From Variovorax gracilis (lineage in GTDB: Bacteria; Pseudomonadota; Gammaproteobacteria; Burkholderiales; Burkholderiaceae_C), in NCBI RefSeq assembly GCF_030317115.1, contig NZ_JASZYF010000011.1, forward strand, positions 1-64,000: a stretch of DNA of 64,000 nucleotides. Direction: 5' to 3'. Below the pieces are notes generated by a model that was not told where the DNA came from, did no database searches, and worked only from the letters and a program-made list of their open reading frames with translations. Below, in pieces: positions 51,808 to 60,610 of the stretch (positions are counted from its first letter, which is position 1; every line of letters begins with the position of its first letter). The translations under genes were made by a program, and so were the position numbers.

Positions 51808-51878
51808 CGCGGGCGGGCGGGAAACGGTGGGAAACTGCGGTGAATGAGGCACTATGGCGCCGACCCGACCCGCAAACC

Positions 51879-51892
51879 TTGATCTGCATCAA
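51879..51892 (+). promoter_or_regulatory. Perfect FNR box in the fnr/hemN gap
   Basis: TTGATCTGCATCAA is a perfect TTGAT-N4-ATCAA site, 52 bp before the fnr ATG and 71 bp from the chosen hemN start. It suggests fnr autoregulation. Confidence 0.8.
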
Positions 51893-51944
51893 GCTTGGCG
51901 TTCGCGCGCCGCCTCACAATGCCCGAACGACCCCGATTGCATCC

Positions 51945-52661
51945 ATGACACCCCAACACATCAAGGTCGCCTGCTCCAATTGCAACCTGCGTGAGCTGTG
52001 CATGCCGGTGGGCCTCAGTCCGGCCGAGCTGCAGCGCATCGACGACATCGTCGCCACGCGGCGCAAGGTCAAGCGGCGCGAGACGCTGTTCCACAACGGC
52101 GAGAACTTCACGTCGCTCTACGCGATCCGCACGGGCGTGTTCAAGACCCGCCTCGCCAGCGAGGACGGGCGGGACCAGGTCACCGGCTTCCAGATGGCGG
52201 GAGAGATCATCGGCCTCGACGGCATCGTGAACGGCCATCACACCTGCGACGCGGTGGCACTGGAAGACTCCGAGGTGTGCACGATGCCCTTCGACCGCAT
52301 CGAGGAGCTGTCGCGCGAAGTCACGGCGCTGCAGCGCCACGTGCACCAGATCATGAGCCGCGAGATCGTGCGCGAGCAAGGCGTGCTGCTGCTGCTCGGC
52401 AGCATGCGGGCCGAGGAACGGCTCGCCGCCTTCCTGCTGAACCTGGTGCAGCGGCTGCACGCGCGCGGCTTCTCGCGCTCCGAGCTGGTGCTGCGCATGA
52501 CGCGCGAGGAGATCGGCAGCTACCTCGGGCTCAAGCTGGAGACGGTGAGCCGTACCTTGTCGAAGTTCGCGGCCGACGGACTGGTCGAGGTGGAGCAGCG
52601 CAAGGTGCGCATCGTCGACCCGGACGCGCTGCACCGCATCGTCAATCCCCCGGGCTGCTGA
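51945..52661 (+). CDS. fnr: Fe-S oxygen-sensing regulator Fnr
   Basis: The 238-residue protein has the N-terminal Cys set CSNCNLRELC (C-x2-C-x5-C) and a fourth Cys in HHTCDAVALE, which bind the oxygen-labile [4Fe-4S] cluster. The C-terminal helix-turn-helix EEIGSYLGLKLETVSRTL contains the E-SR recognition residues for TTGAT sites. It is the likely regulator of the four FNR boxes in this window. It is convergent with ccoH, with a two-base gap between the stops. ATG 51945 is chosen, as a longer frame would lack an Fnr N-terminus. Confidence 0.94.
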   Translation: MTPQHIKVACSNCNLRELCMPVGLSPAELQRIDDIVATRRKVKRRETLFHNGENFTSLYAIRTGVFKTRLASEDGRDQVTGFQMAGEIIGLDGIVNGHHTCDAVALEDSEVCTMPFDRIEELSREVTALQRHVHQIMSREIVREQGVLLLLGSMRAEERLAAFLLNLVQRLHARGFSRSELVLRMTREEIGSYLGLKLETVSRTLSKFAADGLVEVEQRKVRIVDPDALHRIVNPPGC

Positions 52662-52663
52662 AT

Positions 52664-52945
52664 TCATTTTCTCGGCACGGCCACGTCCGCATCCGGCGTG
52701 GCCGCGTGGTTGCGCCCGGCCACCGCCGGCATCAGCTTCTTGTCGACGAGCGTGCGGTTGATCTCCACGCCTTTGCGGTAGTAGTCCTGGTCGACCACCG
52801 GATCGGGCGTGCCGAGCGCCAGCCACAGCGTGACGAAGCTCGCGACGACGACCACGCCGGGCCCTGCGATCACCATCCAGACGAGCGGAAAGCGCCACCA
52901 GGGCGGGCAGGCGCGGGAGCCTTCTTCGTTGCGGGTGTCCGTCAT
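52664..52945 (-). CDS. ccoH: FixH/CcoH-like cbb3 assembly protein, short form
   Basis: The 93-residue product has one membrane segment (LVWMVIAGPGVVVVASFVTL) and then PDPVVDQDYYRKGVEINRTL, the FixH signature. Typical CcoH proteins are longer, and the C-terminal soluble domain is mostly missing here. It follows ccoG on the same strand. I chose ATG 52945 with AAGGA five bases upstream; ATG 52975 overlapping the ccoG stop would add ten residues. It likely helps early assembly of CcoP with CcoN. Confidence 0.8.
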   Translation of the reverse strand: MTDTRNEEGSRACPPWWRFPLVWMVIAGPGVVVVASFVTLWLALGTPDPVVDQDYYRKGVEINRTLVDKKLMPAVAGRNHAATPDADVAVPRK

Positions 52946-52971
52946 GTCGATCCTTCGGGGAGAACGCGGCT

Positions 52972-54396
52972 TCATCGGGGAACCAGGAACACGGCCTTCT
53001 CGGACACCCGGCCCCGGCCGTCCTCCGAGTGGACGTTGAAATACACCTCGTGCGAACCGCTCGCGGCCGCGCCGAAGGGCAGCCGCAGTCGCACCGGCAC
53101 CCAGCGCGATTCCGCGGGCGCGACATCGACCACAGGCTCAGAGGCCACCTGCAGGCCATCGAGGCCGCTGGCCTCGATGCGGTAGTGCTGCGGCGATTCG
53201 GTCGCGTTCATGATCTGCAGGCGGTACACGTTCTCGAGCTGGCCGCCGTCGACGATGCGCGCCATCGCGGCGCGGTCGCGCACCACGTCGACCTTCAACG
53301 GTGTGCGCGTCACGAGACTGGCGAAGAGGCCGATGGACAGCACCGCGAGCAGTGCGCCGTAGACCAGCACGCGGGGTCGCAGCACGCGCAGCAGCACCTG
53401 GCGCGGCGTCCAGTGGCCTGCCATGCCGTTCTGGGTGGCGTAGCGGATCAGTCCTGGCGGCTGCGCCGTCTTCTTCATCACGATGTTGCACGCATCCACG
53501 CACAGGCCGCAGCCGATGCATTCGTGCTGCAGGCCATTGCGGATGTCGATGCCCGTGGGACACACCTGGACGCAGAGCTTGCAGTCGATGCAATGGCCGA
53601 GCGCAGGGGCGCTGTCGGGGCGCCCCTTCGCCGGCACGCCGCGCGGTTCGCCGACGGCCGCGTCATAGCTCACGATCAGGGTGTCGCGGTCGAACATGGC
53701 GCTCTGGAAGCGCGCATAGGGGCACATGTACTTGCACACCTGCTCGCGCATGAAGCCCGCGTTGCCGTAGGTCGCGAAGCCGTAGAACAGCACCCAGAAG
53801 AGCTCCCAGGAGCCCATCGTGCCGTGAAGCATGGAAGCGCCCAGCTCGCGGATCGGCGTGAAGTAGCCCACGAAACTGAAGCCGGTCCACAAGCCGATCG
53901 CAATCCACACCGCGTGCTTCAGGCACTTCCTGATCGCCTTCTCCGCCGAGAAGCCGCCCTGGTCCATGCGCATGCGCGCAATGCGGCTGCCTTCGACCTT
54001 CTGCTCCACCCACATGTAGATCTCGGTGTAGACCGTCTGCGGGCAGGCGTAGCCGCACCACAGCCGGCCCGCGACGGCGGTGAAGAGGAACAGCGACAGC
54101 GCCGAGATCACCAGCAGGCCGGTGAGGTAGATCAGGTCCTGCGGATAGAGCACGAGCCCGAAGATGAAGAAACGCCGGGCGCCCAGGTCGAACAGCACCG
54201 ACTGCCGCTGGCCCCATTCGAGCCAGGGCAGCCCGTAGAACACGAGCTGGGTCACGAACACCATGGCCCAGCGCCAGCGCGCGAAGACGCCGCTGACGCT
54301 GCGCGTGTAGACCTTCTGGTGGGCTGCGTAGAGGCCGACGCCCTTCTCCTCCGCGGCGAGCGGCACGATGGGGATCACCTCGCGCGCGTGGCTCAT
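52972..54396 (-). CDS. ccoG: cbb3 oxidase maturation ferredoxin CcoG
   Basis: The 474-residue protein has several membrane helices in the first half, and two 4Fe-4S ferredoxin motifs HCIDCKLCVQVCPTG and ECIGCGLCVDACN. It is a cupric reductase that supplies Cu for the cbb3 catalytic subunit. It begins MSHAREVIPIVPLA at ATG 54396, 13 bp after the ccoP stop. The C-terminal part is an immunoglobulin-like FixG domain. Length and motifs are normal. Confidence 0.95.
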   Translation of the reverse strand: MSHAREVIPIVPLAAEEKGVGLYAAHQKVYTRSVSGVFARWRWAMVFVTQLVFYGLPWLEWGQRQSVLFDLGARRFFIFGLVLYPQDLIYLTGLLVISALSLFLFTAVAGRLWCGYACPQTVYTEIYMWVEQKVEGSRIARMRMDQGGFSAEKAIRKCLKHAVWIAIGLWTGFSFVGYFTPIRELGASMLHGTMGSWELFWVLFYGFATYGNAGFMREQVCKYMCPYARFQSAMFDRDTLIVSYDAAVGEPRGVPAKGRPDSAPALGHCIDCKLCVQVCPTGIDIRNGLQHECIGCGLCVDACNIVMKKTAQPPGLIRYATQNGMAGHWTPRQVLLRVLRPRVLVYGALLAVLSIGLFASLVTRTPLKVDVVRDRAAMARIVDGGQLENVYRLQIMNATESPQHYRIEASGLDGLQVASEPVVDVAPAESRWVPVRLRLPFGAAASGSHEVYFNVHSEDGRGRVSEKAVFLVPR

Positions 54397-54409
54397 GGCG
54401 CTGCTCCGG

Positions 54410-55330
54410 TCACTGCGCCGCCGCGACATCCGGCTTGTTCGACAGGCCCCAGACATAAGCGGTCAGCACGTGGATCTGCGCTTCGGTGAGGCGCCCCTCC
54501 TGAGCCGGCATCTGGTTGGTCTTTCCGCCGTTGATCATCACGATGATGGCTTCCTGCCCGTAGCCGTGCAGCCAGACCTTGTCGGTCAGGTTCGGCGCGC
54601 CGACCGCGGTGTTGCCCACGCCGCCGATGCCGTGGCAGGCCGCACAGGTGGTGAACTTGCTCTTGCCGAGGCCCGCGCGCACCGAGTCGTGCGGGCTGCC
54701 CGACAGGCTCAGGACGTAGTTCGCGAGGTTCTTCACGTCGTCGGCCGTGCCGACCGCATCGCCCATCGGCGGCATGACGCCTGTGCGGCCATGGGCGATG
54801 GTCTCGCGGATCTTCTCGGGTGTGCCGCCGTGCAGCCAGTCGCGATCGGTGAGGTTGGGGAAGCCCTTGCTGCCGCGTGCGTCGGAGGCGTGGCACTGGG
54901 CGCAGTTGTTGAGGAACAGGCGCTCGCCGATCGCCATGGCGCCGGGGTCCGTCGCGAGGCGCTCGGCCGGCTCGGAGGCGTAGGCGGCATAGACCGGCGC
55001 CAGCTCGGCATTGGCGTGCTGCACTTCCTTCGCGTACTCGCCCGAGGTCGTCCAGGCCAGCGTGCCCTGGTAGCTGCCCAAGCCGGGGAACACGACCAGG
55101 TAGCCGAGGCCGAAGACGATGGTCAGGACGAACAGGCCCATCCACCAGCGCGGCATCGGGTTGTTCATCTCGCGCAGGTCTTCGTCCCAGACGTGGCCGG
55201 TGGTGTCGTCCGCGCTGGCAGGGCCGCGGAAACGCGCGGTGAGCCACAGCAGCAGCCCGCAGGCCAGGATGCTGCCGACCGCGACGATGGTGACGAAGTG
55301 CGACCAGAAGTCGTTGACGAAATCGCTCAC
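54410..55330 (-). CDS. ccoP: cbb3 oxidase subunit III, dihaem cytochrome c
   Basis: The 306-residue protein has a membrane anchor (MGLFVLTIVFGLGYLVVFPG) and two haem c motifs CAQCH and CAACH with downstream Met ligands. It passes electrons from cytochrome bc1 or c to CcoO. The start is GTG at 55330 overlapping the ccoQ stop in GTGA. Both haem motifs are intact. It is part of the ccoNOQP operon. Confidence 0.95.
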   Translation of the reverse strand: MSDFVNDFWSHFVTIVAVGSILACGLLLWLTARFRGPASADDTTGHVWDEDLREMNNPMPRWWMGLFVLTIVFGLGYLVVFPGLGSYQGTLAWTTSGEYAKEVQHANAELAPVYAAYASEPAERLATDPGAMAIGERLFLNNCAQCHASDARGSKGFPNLTDRDWLHGGTPEKIRETIAHGRTGVMPPMGDAVGTADDVKNLANYVLSLSGSPHDSVRAGLGKSKFTTCAACHGIGGVGNTAVGAPNLTDKVWLHGYGQEAIIVMINGGKTNQMPAQEGRLTEAQIHVLTAYVWGLSNKPDVAAAQ

Positions 55331-55473
55331 GACGGGTCCTCCTCGAAGGGCAGTCGCGCCGCCTCCTCGAAAGCCTTGGCGCGGCGGCCGGAGAAGGCCC
55401 AGGCCAGGATGCCGATGAAGGTGGCGAACGACGCGAGCGTGGCGACGATCCGCAGGGTGGTGATGCTGTCCAT
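55327..55473 (-). CDS. ccoQ: cbb3 oxidase small subunit CcoQ
   Basis: The 48-residue protein begins MDSITTLRIVATLASFATF, has one membrane helix and an acidic C-terminus (LPFEEDPS). It stabilises the oxidase complex. The start at 55473 lies 11 bp after the ccoO stop, and its stop overlaps ccoP. Its short length is normal for CcoQ. Confidence 0.9.
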   Translation of the reverse strand: MDSITTLRIVATLASFATFIGILAWAFSGRRAKAFEEAARLPFEEDPS

Positions 55474-55484
55474 CGCTGTCGTCC

Positions 55485-56111
55485 TTACTTGAGTGCGAGG
55501 CCGAGGGATTGCAGGTAGGCCACCATCGCGTCCATCTCGGTCCTGCCCTTGACCTCTACGGCGGCCGCGGCGATCTGCGCGTCGGTGTACGGCACGCCGA
55601 CCCGGCGCAGCGCCGTCATGTGCGGCGCCGATTGGGCCGGGTCCAGCGGCGTCTTCTCGAGCCAGCCGTAGGCAGGCATGTTCGACTCGGGCACCACGTC
55701 GCGCGGGTTGTTCAGGTGGATGCGGTGCCACTCGTCGCTGTACTTGCCGCCCACGCGATGCAGGTCGGGGCCGGTGCGCTTGCTGCCCCACTGGAAGGGG
55801 TGGTCGTAGACGAATTCGCCGGCCACGGAGTAGTGGCCGTAGCGCAGCGTCTCGGCTCGGAAGGGGCGGATCATCTGCGAGTGGCAGTTGTAGCAACCCT
55901 CGCGCACGTAGATGTCGCGGCCGGCGAGTTGCAGCGGCGTGAGCGGCTGCACGCCCTGCACCGCCTCGGTGGTCGACTTCTGGAAGAACAGCGGCACGAT
56001 CTCGACCAGGCCGCCGACCGCGATCACCAGCAGGATCAGCACGATCATCAGCATGTTGTTGGTCTCGATCTTCTGGTGCGAGAAGCCGGACCCGGGGTTG
56101 TTCGAACTCAT
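55485..56111 (-). CDS. ccoO: cbb3 oxidase subunit II, cytochrome c
   Basis: The 208-residue protein has an N-terminal membrane helix ([20 protein letters not shown]), one haem c motif CYNCHSQ, and the FixO pattern [20 protein letters not shown]-like stretch ([21 protein letters not shown]). It carries electrons from CcoP to CcoN. The start ATG 56111 is 10 bp after the ccoN stop. Confidence 0.95.
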   Translation of the reverse strand: MSSNNPGSGFSHQKIETNNMLMIVLILLVIAVGGLVEIVPLFFQKSTTEAVQGVQPLTPLQLAGRDIYVREGCYNCHSQMIRPFRAETLRYGHYSVAGEFVYDHPFQWGSKRTGPDLHRVGGKYSDEWHRIHLNNPRDVVPESNMPAYGWLEKTPLDPAQSAPHMTALRRVGVPYTDAQIAAAAVEVKGRTEMDAMVAYLQSLGLALK

Positions 56112-56121
56112 GGCGTGGTCC

Positions 56122-57561
56122 TCAGGCGTGGGCGATGGCGGTCTGCGGGATCGGCGAGGGCCTGCTGAAGCCGGCGATCACCGTCATCCAGACGTTCCAG
56201 GCCATGACCAGCATGCCGCCCAGGTACAGCACGCCGCCGAGCACGCGCACGACGTAGTAGGGGTAGGTGGCTTTCACGCTTTCGACGAAGGTGTAGGTGA
56301 GCGTTCCGTCGACGTTGACCGCGCGCCACATCAGGCCCTGCATGACGCCGGCGATCCACATCGCGGCGATGTACAGCACGATGCCGATGGTCGACATCCA
56401 GAAGTGCAGCTCGATCGCCTTCACGCTGAACATGTCGGTGCGGCCGTACACGCGCGGGATCAGGTAGTAGAGCGAGCCCATGGAGATGAGTCCGACCCAG
56501 CCGAGGGCACCGGAGTGCACGTGGCCGACGGTCCAGTCGGTGTAGTGCGAGAGCGCGTTGACCGTCTTGATCGACATCATCGGACCCTCGAAGGTCGACA
56601 TGCCGTAGAAGGACAGAGAGACGATGAGGAAGCGCAGGATCGGGTCGGTGCGCAGCTTGTGCCAGGCGCCCGAGAGCGTCATCACGCCGTTGATCATGCC
56701 GCCCCAGCTCGGCGCCAGCAGGATCAGCGAGAAGACCATGCCGATCGATTGCGTCCAGTCGGGCAGAGCGGTGTAGTGCAGGTGGTGCGGGCCGGCCCAC
56801 ATGTAGGTGAAGATCAGCGCCCAGAAGTGCACGATCGAGAGGCGGTACGAGTACACCGGACGGCCCGCCTGCTTGGGCACGTAGTAGTACATCATCCCGA
56901 GGAAGCCGGCCGTGAGGAAGAAGCCGACCGCGTTGTGGCCGTACCACCACTGCACCATCGCATCCTGCACGCCGGCGTAGGCCGAGTAGCTCTTCATCGC
57001 GCCGGCCGGAATGGCCGCGCTGTTGACGATGTGCAGCAGCGCCACCGCGATGATGAAGGCGCCGTAGAACCAGTTCGCCACGTAGATGTGGCGCACCTTG
57101 CGGATGCCGATGGTGCCGAAGAACACGATGGCGTAGGCGACCCACACGAGCGCGATGAGAATGTCGATCGGCCATTCGAGCTCGGCGTATTCCTTGCCGC
57201 TGGTGTAGCCCATCGGCAGGCTGATCGCGGCGGCCACGATGACCGCCTGCCAGCCCCAGAACACGAAGGAGGCCAGCCCCGGCGCGAACAGCCGGACCTG
57301 GCAGGTGCGCTGCACCACGTGCAGGCTGGTGGCCATCAGCGCGCATCCGCCGAAGGCGAAGATCACCGCATTGGTGTGCAGCGGACGCAGCCGGCCGTAG
57401 CTGAGCCACGGGATGCCGAGGTTGAGATCGGGCCAGGCGAGCTGCGAGGCGATGACGACGCCGACCAGCATGCCCACCACGCCCCACACGACGGACATGA
57501 GGGCGAATTGCCGCACGGCGGTGTCGCTGTAGACCGGCGCGGGAGAACTCGAAGCATGCAT
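56122..57561 (-). CDS. ccoN: cbb3-type cytochrome oxidase catalytic subunit I
   Basis: The 479-residue protein has twelve membrane segments and the haem/CuB ligands of the C-family oxidases, for example [27 protein letters not shown] and [10 protein letters not shown]. It reduces oxygen to water and pumps protons at low oxygen. The ATG 57561 has AAGG seven bases upstream. An FNR box (57617-57630) centres 63 bp before the ATG, which explains low-oxygen induction. Confidence 0.96.
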   Translation of the reverse strand: MHASSSPAPVYSDTAVRQFALMSVVWGVVGMLVGVVIASQLAWPDLNLGIPWLSYGRLRPLHTNAVIFAFGGCALMATSLHVVQRTCQVRLFAPGLASFVFWGWQAVIVAAAISLPMGYTSGKEYAELEWPIDILIALVWVAYAIVFFGTIGIRKVRHIYVANWFYGAFIIAVALLHIVNSAAIPAGAMKSYSAYAGVQDAMVQWWYGHNAVGFFLTAGFLGMMYYYVPKQAGRPVYSYRLSIVHFWALIFTYMWAGPHHLHYTALPDWTQSIGMVFSLILLAPSWGGMINGVMTLSGAWHKLRTDPILRFLIVSLSFYGMSTFEGPMMSIKTVNALSHYTDWTVGHVHSGALGWVGLISMGSLYYLIPRVYGRTDMFSVKAIELHFWMSTIGIVLYIAAMWIAGVMQGLMWRAVNVDGTLTYTFVESVKATYPYYVVRVLGGVLYLGGMLVMAWNVWMTVIAGFSRPSPIPQTAIAHA

Positions 57562-57616
57562 CGCAGAGCCTTGTGGTGGGATGGGCCCAGTGTCCCGGCG
57601 CCGTGCGCGCGCCGGT

Positions 57617-57630
57617 TTGATGCAAGTCAA
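57617..57630 (-). promoter_or_regulatory. FNR box upstream of ccoN
   Basis: TTGATGCAAGTCAA is a good FNR box (one change from TTGAT-N4-ATCAA). It overlaps the ccoS stop codon at 57627-57629 and lies 56 bp before the ccoN ATG. Confidence 0.78.
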
Positions 57631-57764
57631 TCGTTGCGCAGAATGCGCTCGCCTTCGCCTTCGACGTTGTCGAATTGCCCACGGTCCACGGCCCACCAGA
57701 GGCCGCCGATGATGAAGAGCACCAGCACGACCGAGAAAGGGATCAGCAGGAACAGGATGTCCAT
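57627..57764 (-). CDS. ccoS: cbb3 oxidase maturation protein CcoS
   Basis: The 45-residue protein begins [20 protein letters not shown], with a single membrane helix, [20 protein letters not shown] as the conserved cytosolic part and a final RND. CcoS is needed to insert cofactors in CcoN. It overlaps ccoI by ATGA and is the last gene of the ccoIS unit. Its stop lies within the FNR box that serves ccoN. Confidence 0.9.
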   Translation of the reverse strand: MDILFLLIPFSVVLVLFIIGGLWWAVDRGQFDNVEGEGERILRND

Positions 57765-60070
57765 CAGTCGCCCTTGCGCTTGCCTTGCCCGGCCAGCCGC
57801 GCGGCGTTGAGCACCACCAGCAGCGAACTCGCGGCCATGCCCAGCCCCGCGAGCCACGGAGGCAACCACCCGGCGATCGCGAGCGGGACGCAGACTGCGT
57901 TGTAGCCCGCCGCCCAGGCGAGGTTCTGCCGCACCACCCGCAGGGTGCGCTGCGCCTGCGCGACGGCAGACGGAATGAGTTGCAGCGATTCGCCGAGGAC
58001 CACGAAGTCGGCATTCGCCTGCGCGAGCGGCACAGCGCGGCCGAAGGCGAAGGACGCATGCGCGTGCGCGAGCACGGGCCCGTCGTTGAGGCCGTCGCCC
58101 ACCATCGCGACCTTGCGGCCGCCGCCCTGCAGGTCCTTCAGGACGCGCAGCTTGTCCTCGGGCGCGCAATCGCCGACAGCCAGGGTGATGCCGGCCCGCT
58201 GCGCGACCTCCATCACCGCCGCGCCGCGGTCGCCCGACAGCAGCCACACCGTCTGGCCCTCCATGCCCAGCGCGGACACGGCGGCCTCTGCGTCCTCGCG
58301 CAAGTCCTCGGCCAGCACGAAGCTGGCGACCCAGCCCTCGTCGTCGGCCAGATGCACCTGCGCGGCCTGCACCGGCAGCGGCGGGACGCCGCAGAGCGCG
58401 GCAGAGCCCAGCAGCAGTGCGCGCGCAGGGCCGCCGGCGGATCGGCGCGCCGAAGCCGAGAGACCCTCGCCCGCGCGCTCGGAAAGCTGCTGCACGATCC
58501 AGGCGGGCGGCACGCGATGCTGCGCGTTCCAGGCCCGCACCAGCGCGCGGGAAGCAGGATGCAGCGACTGGGCGGCGAGCGCGGCGGCCAGTTCCACGGC
58601 ATCGCCCGGCCGCACGCCGCTGCGGCTGTAGACGCGATCCAGGCGCGGCGTGTCGCGCGTCAGCGTGCCGGTCTTGTCGAAGACCACGGTGTCGACCATG
58701 GCCAGTGCCTCCAGGCCCTGCAGGTTGCGCACCAGCACACCGCTGCGCGCCAGCGTGCCGGCGCTCGCGAGCATTGCGGCCGGTGTGGCGAGAGACAGCG
58801 CGCAGGGGCAGGTGACGATCAGCACCGACACGGCGACCATCAGCGCCCTGCCCGGGTCCACGTGCCACCACCAGGCGCCGGCACCCACGGCCGCGATCAG
58901 CACTGTGAGCAGGAAGGGGCGCGCGGCTCGATCGGCCAGCCGGGCGAGGCGCGGCTTCTGCAGCGAGGCGCTCTCCATCAACGCGACGATCTGGGCGAAG
59001 CGCGTGTCCGCGCCGAGTGCCTCCACGCGCAAGTCGACCATTGCGCCGACGTTCTGGCTGCCGGCAAGCACCCGCGCGCCGCAGGGGCGCGGCACCGGAC
59101 GCGATTCACCGGTGATCAGCGCCTCGTCGGCCGAGGTGTCGCCGGCGATCACGCTCGCGTCGGCCGGAAAGGCCTCGCCGGGCAGGATGCGAAGGATGTC
59201 GCCGACCGCCAACCGCCGCACCGGGACGCGCTCGAAGACGCCATCGCCATTGCGCCGAAGCACGCTGTCCGGCAGGCGGTTCACCAGTGCGTCGAGAGCG
59301 CCGGCGGTGCGGTCGCGCAGCCGTGCCTCGAGCCAGCGACCGGTGAGCAGGAAGAACACGAACATCGTGAGCGAGTCGAAATACTGCTCCCGGCCGAGCA
59401 AACCATCGGGATCGAAAGTGGCCGCCGTGCCGACGATGAAGGTGATCGCGATGCCGAGCGCCACCGGCAGGTCCATGCCGATGGAGCCCAATCGGAGGTC
59501 CCGCAACGCGCTGCGGAAGAAGGGGCCGCAGGAGAAGAGCATCACCGGCAGCGTCAGTACCCACGACGCCCAGCGCAGCAACTGCGCGGCGTCGGGCGTC
59601 ATGTCGCCGGGCCGTGCGATGTAGGCCGGGTAGGCGTACATCATCACCTGCATCATGCACAGGCCCGCGACGAGCCAGCGCCAGAGCGCGAGCCGCGATT
59701 CGCGCTGGCGGCGCGGGCCCGCCTGGATGTCGCCGACCGGCACGAGGCGGTAGCCGGCGTCCTCGGCGGCTGCGAACCAGCGCGATGGCCTGACTGTCGT
59801 TGCGGACCACACCACGCGGGCGCGGCGACTGCCGGCATTGACCTCGGCCGAGACCACGCCCGGCACCCGCATCAGCGCCGCCTCGACAGTGAAGGCGCAG
59901 GCCGCGCAGTGCATGCCATCGACGGCCACCTGCGATTCCCAGCGCTGGGCCGTATCGCCCACGCGCGGCGCCAGGCCGAAGGACGGCCATTCGACAGGAT
60001 CATCGAGCAGCGACCAGGCCGACTGCGGCGCGGCAGGCAACGCGAGGGCCAGAGAGGGCGCAGCTTCCAT
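57764..60070 (-). CDS. ccoI: Copper-transporting P-type ATPase for cbb3 assembly
   Basis: The 768-residue P1B-type ATPase shows an N-terminal metal site GMHCAACAF (Cys55, Cys58), membrane metal motif [10 protein letters not shown], phosphorylation site DKTGTLT and hinge [11 protein letters not shown]. CcoI delivers Cu to the periplasm for CuB insertion in CcoN. The ATG 60070 (MEAAPSLAL) lies 35 bp downstream of an FNR box. It heads the ccoIS unit, which precedes ccoNOQP in transcription order. Confidence 0.94.
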   Translation of the reverse strand: MEAAPSLALALPAAPQSAWSLLDDPVEWPSFGLAPRVGDTAQRWESQVAVDGMHCAACAFTVEAALMRVPGVVSAEVNAGSRRARVVWSATTVRPSRWFAAAEDAGYRLVPVGDIQAGPRRQRESRLALWRWLVAGLCMMQVMMYAYPAYIARPGDMTPDAAQLLRWASWVLTLPVMLFSCGPFFRSALRDLRLGSIGMDLPVALGIAITFIVGTAATFDPDGLLGREQYFDSLTMFVFFLLTGRWLEARLRDRTAGALDALVNRLPDSVLRRNGDGVFERVPVRRLAVGDILRILPGEAFPADASVIAGDTSADEALITGESRPVPRPCGARVLAGSQNVGAMVDLRVEALGADTRFAQIVALMESASLQKPRLARLADRAARPFLLTVLIAAVGAGAWWWHVDPGRALMVAVSVLIVTCPCALSLATPAAMLASAGTLARSGVLVRNLQGLEALAMVDTVVFDKTGTLTRDTPRLDRVYSRSGVRPGDAVELAAALAAQSLHPASRALVRAWNAQHRVPPAWIVQQLSERAGEGLSASARRSAGGPARALLLGSAALCGVPPLPVQAAQVHLADDEGWVASFVLAEDLREDAEAAVSALGMEGQTVWLLSGDRGAAVMEVAQRAGITLAVGDCAPEDKLRVLKDLQGGGRKVAMVGDGLNDGPVLAHAHASFAFGRAVPLAQANADFVVLGESLQLIPSAVAQAQRTLRVVRQNLAWAAGYNAVCVPLAIAGWLPPWLAGLGMAASSLLVVLNAARLAGQGKRKGD

Positions 60071-60104
60071 GCCTCCGAGGCTAGCGATTGCTCCGGCTCA
60101 GACC

Positions 60105-60118
60105 TTGACGCAGATCAA
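60105..60118 (-). promoter_or_regulatory. FNR box upstream of ccoI
   Basis: TTGACGCAGATCAA on the plus strand is an FNR box with one change from consensus, 35 bp before the ccoI ATG. Confidence 0.7.
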
Positions 60119-60145
60119 GGGCCTGGCCTGCGCATCCGCTTCCCG

Positions 60146-60535
60146 CTAGACCTCGGAAGTCGACTCATCCGCCTGCTGCTCCGCAAACCGCTTCTCCGCA
60201 GCCACCAGATGCGTCGTCAGCACATGAGAGATCACGTTGATACCCAGCCCCGCGAACAACGCAGGCAGCAGGTAGAGCGCCACCCGCACTTCCGACACGA
60301 AGAGCGCGTCGTCCGCCAGTGAGGGCGTGGCGGCCGCGATGTTGGCCAGACGCTGCAGGAAGAAGACGTCCACGCCGGCGATCGCCACCAGCGAGAAGCC
60401 CAGCACCAGCACGGTCTTCCGGGAAATCGCCCGCTTGGCGGTCAGCACGCCATAGATGCCGAAGGGCAGCACGACGGAAATCACCACCATCAACCAGAAA
60501 CTCGTTTCCGTGAAGACCGAATAGCTGACGTGCAT
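60146..60535 (-). CDS. Inner-membrane protein of unknown function
   Basis: The 129-residue product begins MHVSYSVFTETSFWLMVVIS and has three hydrophobic segments (WLMVVISVVLPFGIYGVL, TVLVLGFSLVAIAGVDVFFL, VALYLLPALFAGLGINVIS). The C-terminal part is charged and helical. It resembles small conserved membrane proteins of Burkholderiales. The gene is on the same strand as ccoI, 75 bp upstream of its start; the FNR box lies between them. Confidence 0.65.
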   Translation of the reverse strand: MHVSYSVFTETSFWLMVVISVVLPFGIYGVLTAKRAISRKTVLVLGFSLVAIAGVDVFFLQRLANIAAATPSLADDALFVSEVRVALYLLPALFAGLGINVISHVLTTHLVAAEKRFAEQQADESTSEV

Positions 60536-60610
60536 GGCGGGTCACCTCTGGATGGCTGCATCATCGAAACCGGGGATTGTCTTCGAGGCCAGCCAGACCG
60601 GATCCGGCAC

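Noticed and set aside
57785-60322. An 845-residue plus-strand frame over ccoI
   Set aside because: It is antisense to a fully conserved P-type ATPase and has the compositional look of a shadow frame.
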